DNA of 64,000 nucleotides. It comes from Bacillota bacterium (GTDB taxonomy: Bacteria; Bacillota; Clostridia; Acetivibrionales; Acetivibrionaceae). Every line of letters begins with the position of its first letter. Position 1 is the stretch's first letter. The stretch covers positions 62,001-126,000 of the forward strand of contig JAEWSG010000005.1 in assembly GCA_023398495.1 (NCBI GenBank), in the 5' to 3' direction. The notes under the pieces are model-generated. The model ran no database searches, had not been told where the DNA came from, and worked only from the letters and a program-made list of their open reading frames with translations. This document shows, one piece after another, positions 50,646 to 59,183 of the stretch. A program made the translations under genes and the position numbers.

Positions 50646-51191
50646 ATGTCACCCAAAAAAATTGTACCCAATAAATTCGAAGAATTTTTAATTAATAGAA
50701 ACAGCTTGATAGACCAATATTCCAAAGGTGACCTAACAAAAGAGGAATTCATCGAAGCAAACTACAAGTGCATAAATGCCCTGGATATTAAACCTTTTCA
50801 AAAAATAGATAATGTAAAGAAAGCAATATACAACTACCAGTATTACAACGTCCTGGCAAAGTATTATCAAAAAAGGGCTCATGACCTTAGCAAGAAAAAT
50901 GAAGCCAGGGAAGATTTTCTTGGACAGTCAAACTATTACTACTCAAAGAAAGACGCTGTGACCATGAAGCTTCTCACATTAATTGACTTTAATGGGGTAA
51001 AAGCTTATTATGTAAAAGTCAAGTCTCCAAGTCTTAAGAAAAAACTGTTTGAAATTGTATTGATAGACTATGACAACATAATTCTGCATTCTATTAATGA
51101 AACTATATTAAACAGGCTTATTCAGGAAAACGTTTTTTCTTCTGAGGAAAGAAAATCATTAGTAGACAGTTATATCAATCAAAAGTATTAA
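50646..51191 (+). CDS. Small soluble conserved-type protein, function unknown
   Basis: A 181-residue hydrophilic, mostly helical protein. The N-terminal half (FEEFLINRNSLIDQYSKGDLTKEEFIEANY; PFQKIDNVKKAIYNYQYYNVLAKYY) resembles a clostridial hypothetical family, possibly DUF6648, but I am not certain. No membrane segment or known motif is visible. ATG at 50646 has only a weak GGTAGG; a TTG six bases upstream is possible. Its 5' leader must include, or start near, the adjacent family 3 element. Confidence 0.75.
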   Translation: MSPKKIVPNKFEEFLINRNSLIDQYSKGDLTKEEFIEANYKCINALDIKPFQKIDNVKKAIYNYQYYNVLAKYYQKRAHDLSKKNEAREDFLGQSNYYYSKKDAVTMKLLTLIDFNGVKAYYVKVKSPSLKKKLFEIVLIDYDNIILHSINETILNRLIQENVFSSEERKSLVDSYINQKY

Positions 51192-51216
51192 GGTATGAAG
51201 GGTGCATGCAATAAAT

Positions 51217-51248
51217 GCGAGAATGGAATGTTATTTTTTCGTTATCCC
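51217..51248 (+). repeat. Family 6 repeat, right-end fragment
   Basis: CGAGAATGGAATG followed by TTATTTTTTCGTTATCC matches the right end of the elements at 13058-13140 and 29897-29976. It lies between two convergent genes. Confidence 0.5.
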
Positions 51249-51256
51249 CAAGTATT

Positions 51257-52930
51257 CTATTCTTTCACTTCCATGACAATAAAAGTCACATCATCCTTAA
51301 GTGTATACCCGTGAGTAAATTCAAACAAACTGGCAGAAATAATCTCACTAAGTTCCTTGCAGCTCTTTGTGCTATTGTTTTTTAGCAAATTTATAAGTCT
51401 CTCCTTGCCATAGAAAACACCTTGAGTATTTCTGGCCTCGATCATACCATCGGTATAAAACAATACCTTGTCTCGAGGGTTAAGGATTACAGTTGAATCT
51501 TCATAATGACCGTCATAATATTCTACTAGCTTGCATATTGGAAACCCTTTAATCTCTATTTCCTGCACATCTCCAGATTTTGCAATTATAAGAGGTTCCA
51601 CATTAAGACCAGCTGAAGAATAGGTAAGTTCCCTTTTTTGGGAGTTATAAATTGCACATAGCATAACTATGTAAACGTCTTCCTGAAAGTTGGTCTTATT
51701 GAAAGAGTTGTAGAGGTTTTTTAGAACAGTTGAGGGGTTTATAATACCGGTTTCAGTATCTTTTAGGGTTCTGACTGTTTGGTTGACAAAAACAGTCAAC
51801 ATAGCAGCAGGCACGCCGTGACCAGATACATCCCCAATAAAAAAGGCAATATTGTCTTTATCACACCTGAATATATCATAAAAGTCCCCACTCACCATAT
51901 CAGCAGCGAAATATTTAGCATTAAGAGTGACATACTTATCGTCAGGAAGCTTTGAAGGATACATGGCATTTTGTATATCACTGGCATATCTCAATTCTTC
52001 CAGAAGCTGATTATTAAGTTTCCTGAGTTCTTCAGTCCTTTCTTGGACAATTATATCCAGATTATCAGCATATTTTTTTATTTCCTGCTTTGCATCATAT
52101 AGCTCAATATAAGGCTTTCTGATATTTCTAATAAATATTACCCTGAAAATCAAAAAGAACGCCAAAAACTTATAAATATGGCCTAAATAGTTATATATAT
52201 CATATACACTGAAATATTGCATAAATGCCATTTCGCTGTATATACTTAACACCATGGAAAAAGCTGATATCAGTTCTAAACCTTCCCTACTTTTGTTATA
52301 TCTGTAAACATATCTAATTACACTTATAAAAAACAAAAATATAATCACCAATTCGATATTTTTTTTAATATCAGTGAGCCCTGTACCTTCTTCATACATA
52401 GGCGGAAAAAAATCCGGAAAACAGGTAACAGTTATCAATATTAAAATACTGAAACTTATAGGAATAATAAGAAAAATATTTCTGTTAACTTTATATATCT
52501 TTTGTATTTTAGGAACATAACCGGCAAAAATAAAACCAATAGAAGCAATTAACCGTGATATTATCCATAAAGTAGTCGCTCTGTTTGCCGTTGCGTTTTC
52601 TATAAAAAATGCAGGCATCCCCTTAAAGCTTAATGTATGAAAGGCATCTAAAAGTGCAACTGTCAAAAAAACACTACCAAGATACATGGATTTGAAATTA
52701 TGGGTCTGTTCGTAGGAATAATAGGCCACCAAGAAAACACTGACAGAGACAAGAATACTTGCAAACTCAAACAGGTTATGCCATGTCAGGTAGGATGCTA
52801 TGCTCATAACTTCAGAAAATTTATCTTTTAGATAGAAAACAATTAAAAACAGTATGAGCGGTATAAAACATAACAATAAGAATTTAATGAAAATGCCATC
52901 AGTTTTTGCAAAAAGTTTTTTCAACCTCAT
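51257..52930 (-). CDS. MASE3 membrane sensor with PP2C-type (SpoIIE/RsbU) phosphatase
   Basis: A 557-residue membrane phosphatase. An N-terminal signal region with about eight hydrophobic segments (15-285) matches MASE3, with WHNLFEFASILVSVSVFLVAYY and LDAFHTLSFKGMP. A coiled coil (about 290-330) leads to a SpoIIE-like PP2C domain: ADMVSGDFYD and IGDVSGHGVPAAML carry metal-binding aspartates, with FYTDGMIEARN and DDVTFIVM near the end. Such proteins dephosphorylate STAS-domain anti-sigma antagonists. ATG at 52930 has a modest ribosome site (GTGGTG). The partner protein is unknown. Confidence 0.88.
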   Translation of the reverse strand: MRLKKLFAKTDGIFIKFLLLCFIPLILFLIVFYLKDKFSEVMSIASYLTWHNLFEFASILVSVSVFLVAYYSYEQTHNFKSMYLGSVFLTVALLDAFHTLSFKGMPAFFIENATANRATTLWIISRLIASIGFIFAGYVPKIQKIYKVNRNIFLIIPISFSILILITVTCFPDFFPPMYEEGTGLTDIKKNIELVIIFLFFISVIRYVYRYNKSREGLELISAFSMVLSIYSEMAFMQYFSVYDIYNYLGHIYKFLAFFLIFRVIFIRNIRKPYIELYDAKQEIKKYADNLDIIVQERTEELRKLNNQLLEELRYASDIQNAMYPSKLPDDKYVTLNAKYFAADMVSGDFYDIFRCDKDNIAFFIGDVSGHGVPAAMLTVFVNQTVRTLKDTETGIINPSTVLKNLYNSFNKTNFQEDVYIVMLCAIYNSQKRELTYSSAGLNVEPLIIAKSGDVQEIEIKGFPICKLVEYYDGHYEDSTVILNPRDKVLFYTDGMIEARNTQGVFYGKERLINLLKNNSTKSCKELSEIISASLFEFTHGYTLKDDVTFIVMEVKE

Positions 52931-53010
52931 AAATACACCACTATAAACCTTGGAAAAATTATTATGCTGCTCATATTTTACCATTACAAATGAAATTATG
53001 CAAATATAAC

Positions 53011-53231
53011 TGGTAAAAACGGGTGTATTTAATAAATATGAAGGAAAATATTCCAGAAACTCAAGTTCCGCAGTCTAGAGCCTGTAAATACTCCTCGGGG
53101 TCGAGCAAAACTCGCTTCGCTCAGACAATGCTCTCCCTTTCCTCGTCGCATTAATAGGCTCTACAACTTGCTTCACAATGTTTCTTCCACATTTTTCTTC
53201 ACTTAAACTACATGCACCCGGTAAAATACCA
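53011..53231. repeat. Family 5 inverted-repeat element, about 220 bp
   Basis: Left arm TGGTAAAAACGGGTGTATTT..AAGGAAAATATTCCAGAAAC and right arm (reverse complement) GGTATTTTACCGGGTGCATGT..TTGTAGAGCC are imperfect inverted repeats of about 60 bases. The centre (53077-53163) is GC-richer and bounded by an exact TAGAGCCT/AGGCTCTA stem. It resembles a MITE or a structured RNA. No reading frame. Confidence 0.6.
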
Positions 53232-53249
53232 TATAAAAAAAACCTTTAC

Positions 53250-53278
53250 AAAACAACACGGAGCCAATTAGCCCCGGT
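53250..53278 (-). terminator. Candidate terminator downstream of lon
   Basis: On the minus strand ACCGGGGC and GCTCCGTGT form a short GC-rich stem followed by a T-rich stretch (TGTTGTTTTG). A family 4 hairpin lies between it and the lon stop. Confidence 0.55.
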
Positions 53279-53289
53279 ATTTTAAACTA

Positions 53290-53315
53290 TAGATAGCGAA
53301 CACTGAAGTTAAATC
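53290..53315 (-). repeat. Family 2 short motif (diverged copy)
   Basis: On the minus strand ATTTAACTTCAGTGTTCG then CTATCTATA differs from the copies at 35331 and 55944 at three or four positions. Confidence 0.5.
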
Positions 53316-53318
53316 CAT

Positions 53319-53393
53319 ATCGCAGCGGAAACTACAATCAAAGTTGTAGTTTCCGCTGCGATAAACAGATGCACTATATCTTCTAAAAAGTTT
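53319..53393. repeat. Family 4 hairpin repeat (copy 2)
   Basis: A perfect 19-bp stem, ATCGCAGCGGAAACTACAA with TTGTAGTTTCCGCTGCGAT and a six-base loop, followed by AACAGATGCACTATATCTTC. It shares structure and flank with 1555-1625; changes in the arms preserve pairing in this copy. Confidence 0.75.
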
Positions 53394-53410
53394 GTTAAAA
53401 ATCACTTGTA

Positions 53411-55846
53411 CTACTGTTCAATTATGGGTTGAGTTTCTTCATGGATCTGTGAATGATTTTTTGAAATAGCAACCTTTTCATCTCCATGTACATTCTTTAT
53501 ACTTTTTATCTTTGTTTTTGACAACGCAGTATTTAAAACGGTGTCCATTCCTTCAGCTATAACAAATTTCATTTTCTTCCTTACAATTTCAGGTATATCC
53601 TCAAGATCCTTTTTATTATCCAGCGGAATGATGATAGTATCGATACCAGCCCTATGAGCAGCAAGAACTTTTTCTTTAAGCCCTCCAATAGGAAGAACAC
53701 GCCCTCTCAGAGTAATTTCCCCTGTCATAGCCACATTTCTTTTTACTGGTATTCCAGTCAAAGCTGAAACCATTGCAGTCGCAAGTGTTATACCAGCTGA
53801 AGGCCCGTCCTTTGGTATAGCTCCTTCCGGTACATGAATATGAATATCGTACTTATTGTAAAAATCCTTTTCAATCATATACTGTTCAGCCTTAGAACGT
53901 ATAAAACTCATTGCAGCCCTTGCCGACTCCTTCATTACATCCCCGAGCTGTCCTGTCAACTCCAATTTCCCATTGCCTTCCATGAGGTTCACTTCGATTG
54001 ATAGCGTATCCCCACCAACAGGTGTCCATGCCAGACCTGTTGCAATACCGACCTCATCCTTTTCATTAGCTTTATCGTATCTGAACTTTTTGGTACCTAG
54101 AAACTTCTCCAAATTGGAAGCAGTAATCTTTATTGATTGCTGTTTTGAAGAAACAAGCTTTTTAGCTACTTTTCTACATACTGTTGCAATCTGTCTTTCT
54201 AAGTTTCTGACCCCTGCTTCCCTGGTATAACAGTTTATTATTTCCCTGACTGCATGCTCATCTACCTTTACACTTTCTCTTTTCAGCCCGTGAGCTTCAA
54301 TCTGTTTTGGGAAAAGATACTTTGTAGATATATTAACCTTTTCCTCTTCGGTATAACTAGTAAGCGAAATTACCTCCATCCTGTCTAAAAGAGGTCTTGG
54401 AATAGTATCAAGGCTGTTTGCAGTTGTAAGGAACAAAACATCGGACAAGTCAAAAGGCAGTTCCATATAGTGATCCCTGAATGCAAAATTTTGTTCACCG
54501 TCAAGTACTTCTAGCATCGCTGAAGCAGGATCACCTCTAAAATCGTTGCTCATTTTATCTATTTCATCGAGTAAAACGAGGGGATTCTTTGAGTCTGCCT
54601 GTTTCAAAGCAGCAATAATCCTTCCAGGCATAGCTCCGACATAGGTTCTTCTATGCCCTCTTATCTCCGCCTCATCTCTGACGCCACCTAATGACATTCT
54701 CACATAATTTCTATTCAAAGCACGGCCAATTGACTTTGCTATCGAAGTTTTACCAACGCCCGGAGGTCCAACAAGACAAAGAATTGGTCCTTTCAAATCA
54801 CTTTTCAGCTTTCTTATGGCAAGATACTCAATAATTCTTTCTTTGACCTTTTCAAGTCCATAGTGGTCTTCATCCAAAATAGCTTCAGCTCTATCAAGAT
54901 CAATTATTTCCTCTGTTTTTTTGTTCCATGGCAGATCAAATATCCAATCCAGATAGGTCCTTATAACAGAGCCCTCCGCAGAACCTGATGGCATCTTCAG
55001 TAATCTGTCCAATTCCTTCAATACTTTCTTTTCTATTTCTCCATTGAAGTTGCCTTCTTTAAGCTTTCTCTTATATTCCTCAACTTCACCTGTAATACCT
55101 TCCTTATCACCTAATTCACTTTGTATAGCCTTTAACTGCTCCCTGAGATAATATTCCTTTTGCATCTTGTCCATTTGTTTTCTGACTTTGATATTTATAT
55201 CCTTCTCAATCTGCATAATATCAATCTCTTTGACTATTATCTCTAAGAGCCTTTCAAGACGCACCTTAGGTTGGAACTCATTTAATATCTCCTGCTTCTG
55301 TTCTACCTTTAATGACAGATTTGAAGTTATAATGTCTGAAAGCTGGTCAGCGTCATCAACACTCATAATAGACAAAACTGTTTCAGGCGAAATCTTGTTG
55401 TTAAACTTGGAATATTCTTCAAAAGTAGAGATAACCCTTCTCTTTAAAGCTTCAACTTCTACTTTGCTTTCGTCATCGTCCACATAGATTTTCTCTACAA
55501 CTTCTGCCATAAAAAATGGCTCTGTCTGTGTAAACTCAGATATCTCAGCTCTGCTTATTCCTTCTACCAAAACCCTTATTGTATCACCGGGAAGCTTTAA
55601 AAGCTGCTTAACCTTGGATATGGTTCCAATTTTGTAAATATCATCTGCGTTTGGCGAATCATTCTTTGCATCCCTTTGGGTAACCAGGAAAATAAGCTGG
55701 TTATTTATCATTGCTTCTTCTAACGCTTTTATTGACTTTACTCTGCCAACATCAAAATGGAGGATCATATAGGGAAATACTGTAAGACCTCTTAGAGGCA
55801 GCAAAGGTAGTTCTTGTTTCTTTACAACCTTTCTTGCTTCAGACAT
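53411..55846 (-). CDS. lon: ATP-dependent protease Lon
   Basis: An 811-residue Lon. N-terminal substrate domain (about 1-210, starts LPLLPLRGLTVFPYMILHFDVGR), AAA+ domain with Walker A GPPGVGKTS (about residue 355) and Walker B VLLDEIDKM, and C-terminal protease with the Ser-Lys dyad in PKDGPSAGITLATAM and GGLKEKVLAAHRAG. It degrades damaged and regulatory proteins. The C-terminal 30 residues beyond the protease domain are a poorly conserved tail. ATG at 55846 follows AAGGGGATG. No CtsR or CIRCE operator was seen upstream. Confidence 0.97.
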   Translation of the reverse strand: MSEARKVVKKQELPLLPLRGLTVFPYMILHFDVGRVKSIKALEEAMINNQLIFLVTQRDAKNDSPNADDIYKIGTISKVKQLLKLPGDTIRVLVEGISRAEISEFTQTEPFFMAEVVEKIYVDDDESKVEVEALKRRVISTFEEYSKFNNKISPETVLSIMSVDDADQLSDIITSNLSLKVEQKQEILNEFQPKVRLERLLEIIVKEIDIMQIEKDINIKVRKQMDKMQKEYYLREQLKAIQSELGDKEGITGEVEEYKRKLKEGNFNGEIEKKVLKELDRLLKMPSGSAEGSVIRTYLDWIFDLPWNKKTEEIIDLDRAEAILDEDHYGLEKVKERIIEYLAIRKLKSDLKGPILCLVGPPGVGKTSIAKSIGRALNRNYVRMSLGGVRDEAEIRGHRRTYVGAMPGRIIAALKQADSKNPLVLLDEIDKMSNDFRGDPASAMLEVLDGEQNFAFRDHYMELPFDLSDVLFLTTANSLDTIPRPLLDRMEVISLTSYTEEEKVNISTKYLFPKQIEAHGLKRESVKVDEHAVREIINCYTREAGVRNLERQIATVCRKVAKKLVSSKQQSIKITASNLEKFLGTKKFRYDKANEKDEVGIATGLAWTPVGGDTLSIEVNLMEGNGKLELTGQLGDVMKESARAAMSFIRSKAEQYMIEKDFYNKYDIHIHVPEGAIPKDGPSAGITLATAMVSALTGIPVKRNVAMTGEITLRGRVLPIGGLKEKVLAAHRAGIDTIIIPLDNKKDLEDIPEIVRKKMKFVIAEGMDTVLNTALSKTKIKSIKNVHGDEKVAISKNHSQIHEETQPIIEQ

Positions 55847-55943
55847 TTAACCATCCCCTTACACTAATTTATCAAAACTATTTGTTCAGTCCGACCTAAA
55901 AAATTTTTTCGATTTATATAGATACCGTTTAAATGCTGTATAA

Positions 55944-55970
55944 ATTTAACTTTAGTGTACGTTATCTATA
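55944..55970 (+). repeat. Family 2 short motif (copy 2)
   Basis: The 27-base block beginning ATTTAACTTTAGTGTACG is identical to 35331-35357. Here too a family 1 end (CGATTTATATAG at 55911-55922) lies close by. Confidence 0.6.
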
Positions 55971-56377
55971 CATACAAAACTCTAATCTTTGCAAAAAATT
56001 TGTAATGTACCTCATCCGCCTATACCTAACTTGTTCTGGAAATAAATTACATTACGGGACATCAGTTATAGAAATTACTACTATTACCAAATACTAGAGA
56101 ATAAAAGTGATGAATCTTCACTATTATAACCTTTAGACTTTCTAATTTCAATGATTTTATCTGGAATTAAAGGGAACTACTGCTTGACAAAAAACAAACA
56201 TTCGTTAAGAAAAAACGAAACTTGAATATTATACAACTATTATATTATGTATTATTAAAATTATAAATAGGTCTATCTACCCTTTTTAATCTTAGCACCA
56301 CAAGCAATAACATCACCTTTTTAGTATTACAAATCCATTTTGTGGACTAGCCTTTGGAAAAAAATTACGTAACCCCG

Positions 56378-56406
56378 TTGAATGATGATAATTATTTATG
56401 TATAAT
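56378..56406 (+). promoter_or_regulatory. Sigma-A-type promoter for argJ
   Basis: TTGAAT, a 17-base spacer and TATAAT, giving a predicted start about 30 bases before the argJ start codon. No arginine-repressor box was recognised. Confidence 0.75.
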
Positions 56407-56444
56407 ACAACTTAAGCGATATTATAATAAATGGAGTGAAAAAA

Positions 56445-57650
56445 ATGATAAATCTTATAGATGGCGGAGTAACTGCTCCTAAAGGTTTCAAAGCTGCAGG
56501 TGTTGCCTGTGGATTAAAGAATAACGGCAAGAAGGATTTCGCAATTGTATGCTCGGAAGATATTGCAGTTGCAGCAGGCGTATTTACTACCAACGTAGTA
56601 AAAGGTCATTCCCTTCAGTTAACTATGAATCATATAAAAAGTGGATATGCCCAGGCAGTTGTAATCAACAGTGGTAACGCTAATGCCTGTATAGGTGAAC
56701 AAGGTCTGAAAGATGCCCATGAAATAGCAGATCTTACTGCTCAACTTCTCCAATGTGATGTTGAAAATGTACTTATCGGTTCTACTGGTGTAATCGGCAT
56801 ACCTCTCAATATGCCCAAATTCCGTTCAGGCGTAAGAACGTCTATTTCTGCTTTATCACAATCCGGTGGGCACGAGGCATGTGAAGCCATAATGACAACT
56901 GATCTTGTATCTAAAGAAATTGCTGTGGAGATAGAAATACAAGGCGAAAGGGTCAGAATCGGAGGTATGGCCAAGGGTTCAGGTATGATCCATCCGAATA
57001 TGGCTACAATGATAGGCGTGATCACTACGGACGTAAACATTTCACGTGGACTTTTAGATAAAGCACTTAAGGAAATAGTAGGCCATACTTTTAATAGAGT
57101 ATCGGTAGATGGAGACACCAGCGTCTGTGATATGGTAATTATGTTGGCAAATGGTGAAGCAGATAATGCGGGTATTCTAAAGGAAGATATTGAATATAAT
57201 ACTTTCAAATCTGCACTTGAATATGTGTGTACTAACCTCTCAAGAATGATCGCAAAAGACGGTGAAGGTGCTACCAAACTTATCGAAGTGATAGTTGATG
57301 GTGCTTTGGATGCCTCTGATGCTTATAAGGTTGTAAGTTCTATTGCAAAGTCACCCCTTGTAAAAACAGCCATATTCGGCGAAGATGCCAACTGGGGACG
57401 AATTTTGACAGCTGCTGGTTATTCGGGAGCTGATTTCGATCCAAATCTTGTTGACATTTTCATCGGTGATTTAATGGTTTGCAGAAATGGTGCTGCACTA
57501 AAGTTTGATGAAACCTTAGCCAAGCAGATACTAAAAGAGACAGAAGTCAAAATTAAAATTAATCTCAAGAAAGGAACCTCCAGTGATAGAATCTGGACTT
57601 GTGATTTCTCCTATGACTATGTAAAAATTAACGGAAGCTACAGATCTTGA
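56445..57650 (+). CDS. argJ: Bifunctional ornithine acetyltransferase / N-acetylglutamate synthase
   Basis: A 401-residue ArgJ, which moves the acetyl group from acetylornithine to glutamate in arginine synthesis. The autocleavage and nucleophile Thr is in SGMIHPNMATMIG; other marks are VTAPKGFKAAGVACGLK, NSGNANACIG, STGVIGIPL and FGEDANWGRILTAAGYSG. Cleavage at the Ala-Thr bond yields alpha and beta chains. ATG at 56445 follows GGAGTG. It is transcribed alone; no other arg gene is in the window. Confidence 0.97.
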   Translation: MINLIDGGVTAPKGFKAAGVACGLKNNGKKDFAIVCSEDIAVAAGVFTTNVVKGHSLQLTMNHIKSGYAQAVVINSGNANACIGEQGLKDAHEIADLTAQLLQCDVENVLIGSTGVIGIPLNMPKFRSGVRTSISALSQSGGHEACEAIMTTDLVSKEIAVEIEIQGERVRIGGMAKGSGMIHPNMATMIGVITTDVNISRGLLDKALKEIVGHTFNRVSVDGDTSVCDMVIMLANGEADNAGILKEDIEYNTFKSALEYVCTNLSRMIAKDGEGATKLIEVIVDGALDASDAYKVVSSIAKSPLVKTAIFGEDANWGRILTAAGYSGADFDPNLVDIFIGDLMVCRNGAALKFDETLAKQILKETEVKIKINLKKGTSSDRIWTCDFSYDYVKINGSYRS

Positions 57651-57689
57651 ATAATAATTGATGGTCAATAATATTTAAACTTTTCATTG

Positions 57690-57737
57690 CCCTCAATAAT
57701 ATTACTTGGTATAATATTATTGAGGGTAATTTTTTCC
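57690..57737 (+). terminator. Intrinsic terminator after argJ
   Basis: A 15-bp stem, CCCTCAATAATATTA with TAATATTATTGAGGG, over a seven-base loop, followed by TAATTTTTT. Confidence 0.88.
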
Positions 57738-57864
57738 CTTCTTTTTTATTTCAATGTTATGTTGCAGAATTCTGTATAAAATCCATCTTGGGTCTCATAA
57801 ACACTTTTATTTCATAATTCAAATCAATACATGCAATTAGTAAAACTTATATGGAGGGATTAGT

Positions 57865-58314
57865 ATGTCACAGCAATACGTCGTATTTAAGCTCAATGGC
57901 GAGAGTTTCGGAGTGGAAATTGCACATGTATTGGAAATAATTCGTACACAGGTCGTATTTAAAGTTCCCAATGCGCCGGAATTCATTGATGGATTAATAA
58001 ATTTAAGGGGAAAGGTTTATACTCTGTTTAATCTAAGGAAAAAGTTTAGACTTCCAACTTCTGATATTAACACAGAAGATTCAAAAATACTAATCGTTGA
58101 CGTTAATTCTATGTATGTCGGCTTGGCTGTTGATACCGTTGACGAAATTATCCAATTAGAAGACGATGCAATAGAAACAACACCACCTACTTTTACAACA
58201 CTTGACCAGAAGTATTTAAGCGGTGTTGCTAAAACTGGTGACAAACTGATACTCCTGCTTGATCTTGAATCACTAACTGCATCTTCGAAGGAGTACTCTC
58301 ATCAAAATACTTAG
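57865..58314 (+). CDS. cheW: Chemotaxis coupling protein CheW
   Basis: A 149-residue CheW scaffold that links chemoreceptors to CheA. The SH3-like fold is visible in QYVVFKLNGESFGVEIAHVLEIIR, APEFIDGLINLRGKVYTLFNLR and VGLAVDTVDEIIQL. Unusual for a chemotaxis operon, it stands alone with its own ribosome site (GGAGGG), while other signalling genes follow 2-5 kb downstream. It could serve a receptor or CheA encoded elsewhere. Confidence 0.94.
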   Translation: MSQQYVVFKLNGESFGVEIAHVLEIIRTQVVFKVPNAPEFIDGLINLRGKVYTLFNLRKKFRLPTSDINTEDSKILIVDVNSMYVGLAVDTVDEIIQLEDDAIETTPPTFTTLDQKYLSGVAKTGDKLILLLDLESLTASSKEYSHQNT

Positions 58315-58354
58315 GCATGACTAAAATATATGTTCCTTCTTAAAAAATGCTTTA

Positions 58355-58948
58355 TTATCCCTTTCTTACACCCACAATGTGTAAGAACCTTATATCTGAC
58401 CAACTATAGCCAGTTACCGGATAATTAATTCTATCCAGGGTATGAGAAGCAATAAGGATATTGTCAAGGCTAGCAGTTAAGCCTATATTGGTAACAACAG
58501 GTGTATGGTCATAATCCGGGGCCCCTCCAAAGGATAACTGAATTATGTCACCAGGCTTTATATCTTTAGCATCTACCTGCTCTGCAAAGGGACCTATTCC
58601 TTTATTACTTATGAGGAAGTTATAAAGATAATTAACACCTGTCCAAGAAGCGGTTCTTTTGTTTGAATTAATATAATACCAGCCATATACCGGGGTATAG
58701 TTCATAATTTTACTTCCTGCAAAAATCACCTGAGATGCAAAATTTGTACAATCCCCGCCAGACTTATCGAAGTTAAAATAGGAAGGATTACGTTTTAGTG
58801 CCCATTTATTTGCATATTGGACAGCTTTATCCCTATTATATTCAGTTACATAAAGTGTTCTATAATAGTACATATAATTATCACATACACAGTCCCTATT
58901 TATTCCTTCTATATTATATGAACAAATAGTATAAAAGGTGATAATCAT
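58355..58948 (-). CDS. Amidase-like (amidase_6 type) protein
   Basis: A 197-residue protein matching the amidase_6 domain, a papain/NlpC-like fold. The family pattern is complete: YNRDKAVQYANKWALKRNPSY, SGGDCTNFASQVIFAG (catalytic Cys), SWTGVNYLYNFL, GDIIQLS and a DYDHTPVVTNIG region with the catalytic His. No signal peptide is evident in the present N-terminus. The start at 58948 lies in a partial family 4 hairpin and has no ribosome site; a start near 58873 may be real, and an older start may be lost. Confidence 0.78.
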   Translation of the reverse strand: MIITFYTICSYNIEGINRDCVCDNYMYYYRTLYVTEYNRDKAVQYANKWALKRNPSYFNFDKSGGDCTNFASQVIFAGSKIMNYTPVYGWYYINSNKRTASWTGVNYLYNFLISNKGIGPFAEQVDAKDIKPGDIIQLSFGGAPDYDHTPVVTNIGLTASLDNILIASHTLDRINYPVTGYSWSDIRFLHIVGVRKG

Positions 58949-58983
58949 ACCGCAGCTAAAGCTGCAATCAAAATTTTATAATA
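58947..58983. repeat. Family 4 hairpin repeat (partial)
   Basis: ATACCGCAGCTAAAGCTGCA then ATCAAAATTTTAT matches the left part of copies at 1555 and 53319. It overlaps the putative start of the amidase-like gene. Confidence 0.45.
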
Positions 58984-59047
58984 AAACCGTTCGCCCTACC
59001 TTGCTACAGTTTCCATATTTTACATTTTATTGTATAAATAAAACATA

Positions 59048-59077
59048 TTGATTTGCTTATGAATTATATGATATAAT
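59048..59077 (+). promoter_or_regulatory. Sigma-A-type promoter for the zinc-ribbon gene
   Basis: TTGATT, an 18-base spacer and TATAAT. The predicted start near 59084 gives a leader of about 100 bases. Confidence 0.6.
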
Positions 59078-59116
59078 TAAAATAGTAACGAGATTTAATA
59101 TATTTAGACTCATGTT

Positions 59117-59173
59117 CTCCTTAATCGATTGGAAGAATATGTCTAGAATAGGTTAAATCCAATAATTAAGGAG
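59117..59173 (+). promoter_or_regulatory. Leader hairpin covering the ribosome site of the zinc-ribbon gene
   Basis: CTCCTTAATCGATTGGA (59117-59133) pairs with TCCAATAATTAAGGAG (59158-59173), leaving one internal bulge. The Shine-Dalgarno AAGGAGG (59169-59175) is inside the stem. A competing pair TAGAC (59105-59109) with GTCTA (59141-59145) could open it. The layout suggests translational control, for example by temperature. Confidence 0.55.
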
Positions 59174-59183
59174 GATTATCAAT

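Larger units (their letters stand above)
52931..53410. other. Spacer between lon and the MASE3-PP2C gene, filled with repeats
   Basis: 480 bases with an inverted-repeat element (53011-53231), a lon terminator candidate (53250-53278), a reverse family 2 motif (53290-53315) and a family 4 hairpin (53319-53393). No coding region. Confidence 0.6.
55847..56444. other. Divergent region between lon and argJ
   Basis: 598 bases between divergent genes. It holds a family 1 end fragment (about 55905-55922), an exact family 2 motif (55944-55970) and the argJ promoter (56378-56406). The lon promoter must lie here but is not obvious; a TTGACA at about 56184 lies on the plus strand without a clear -10. Confidence 0.5.

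Noticed and set aside
53077..53163. GC-rich centre of the family 5 element considered as a known RNA (SRP, 6S, tmRNA)
   Set aside because: No signature of these RNAs was recognised; kept only as part of the inverted-repeat element.
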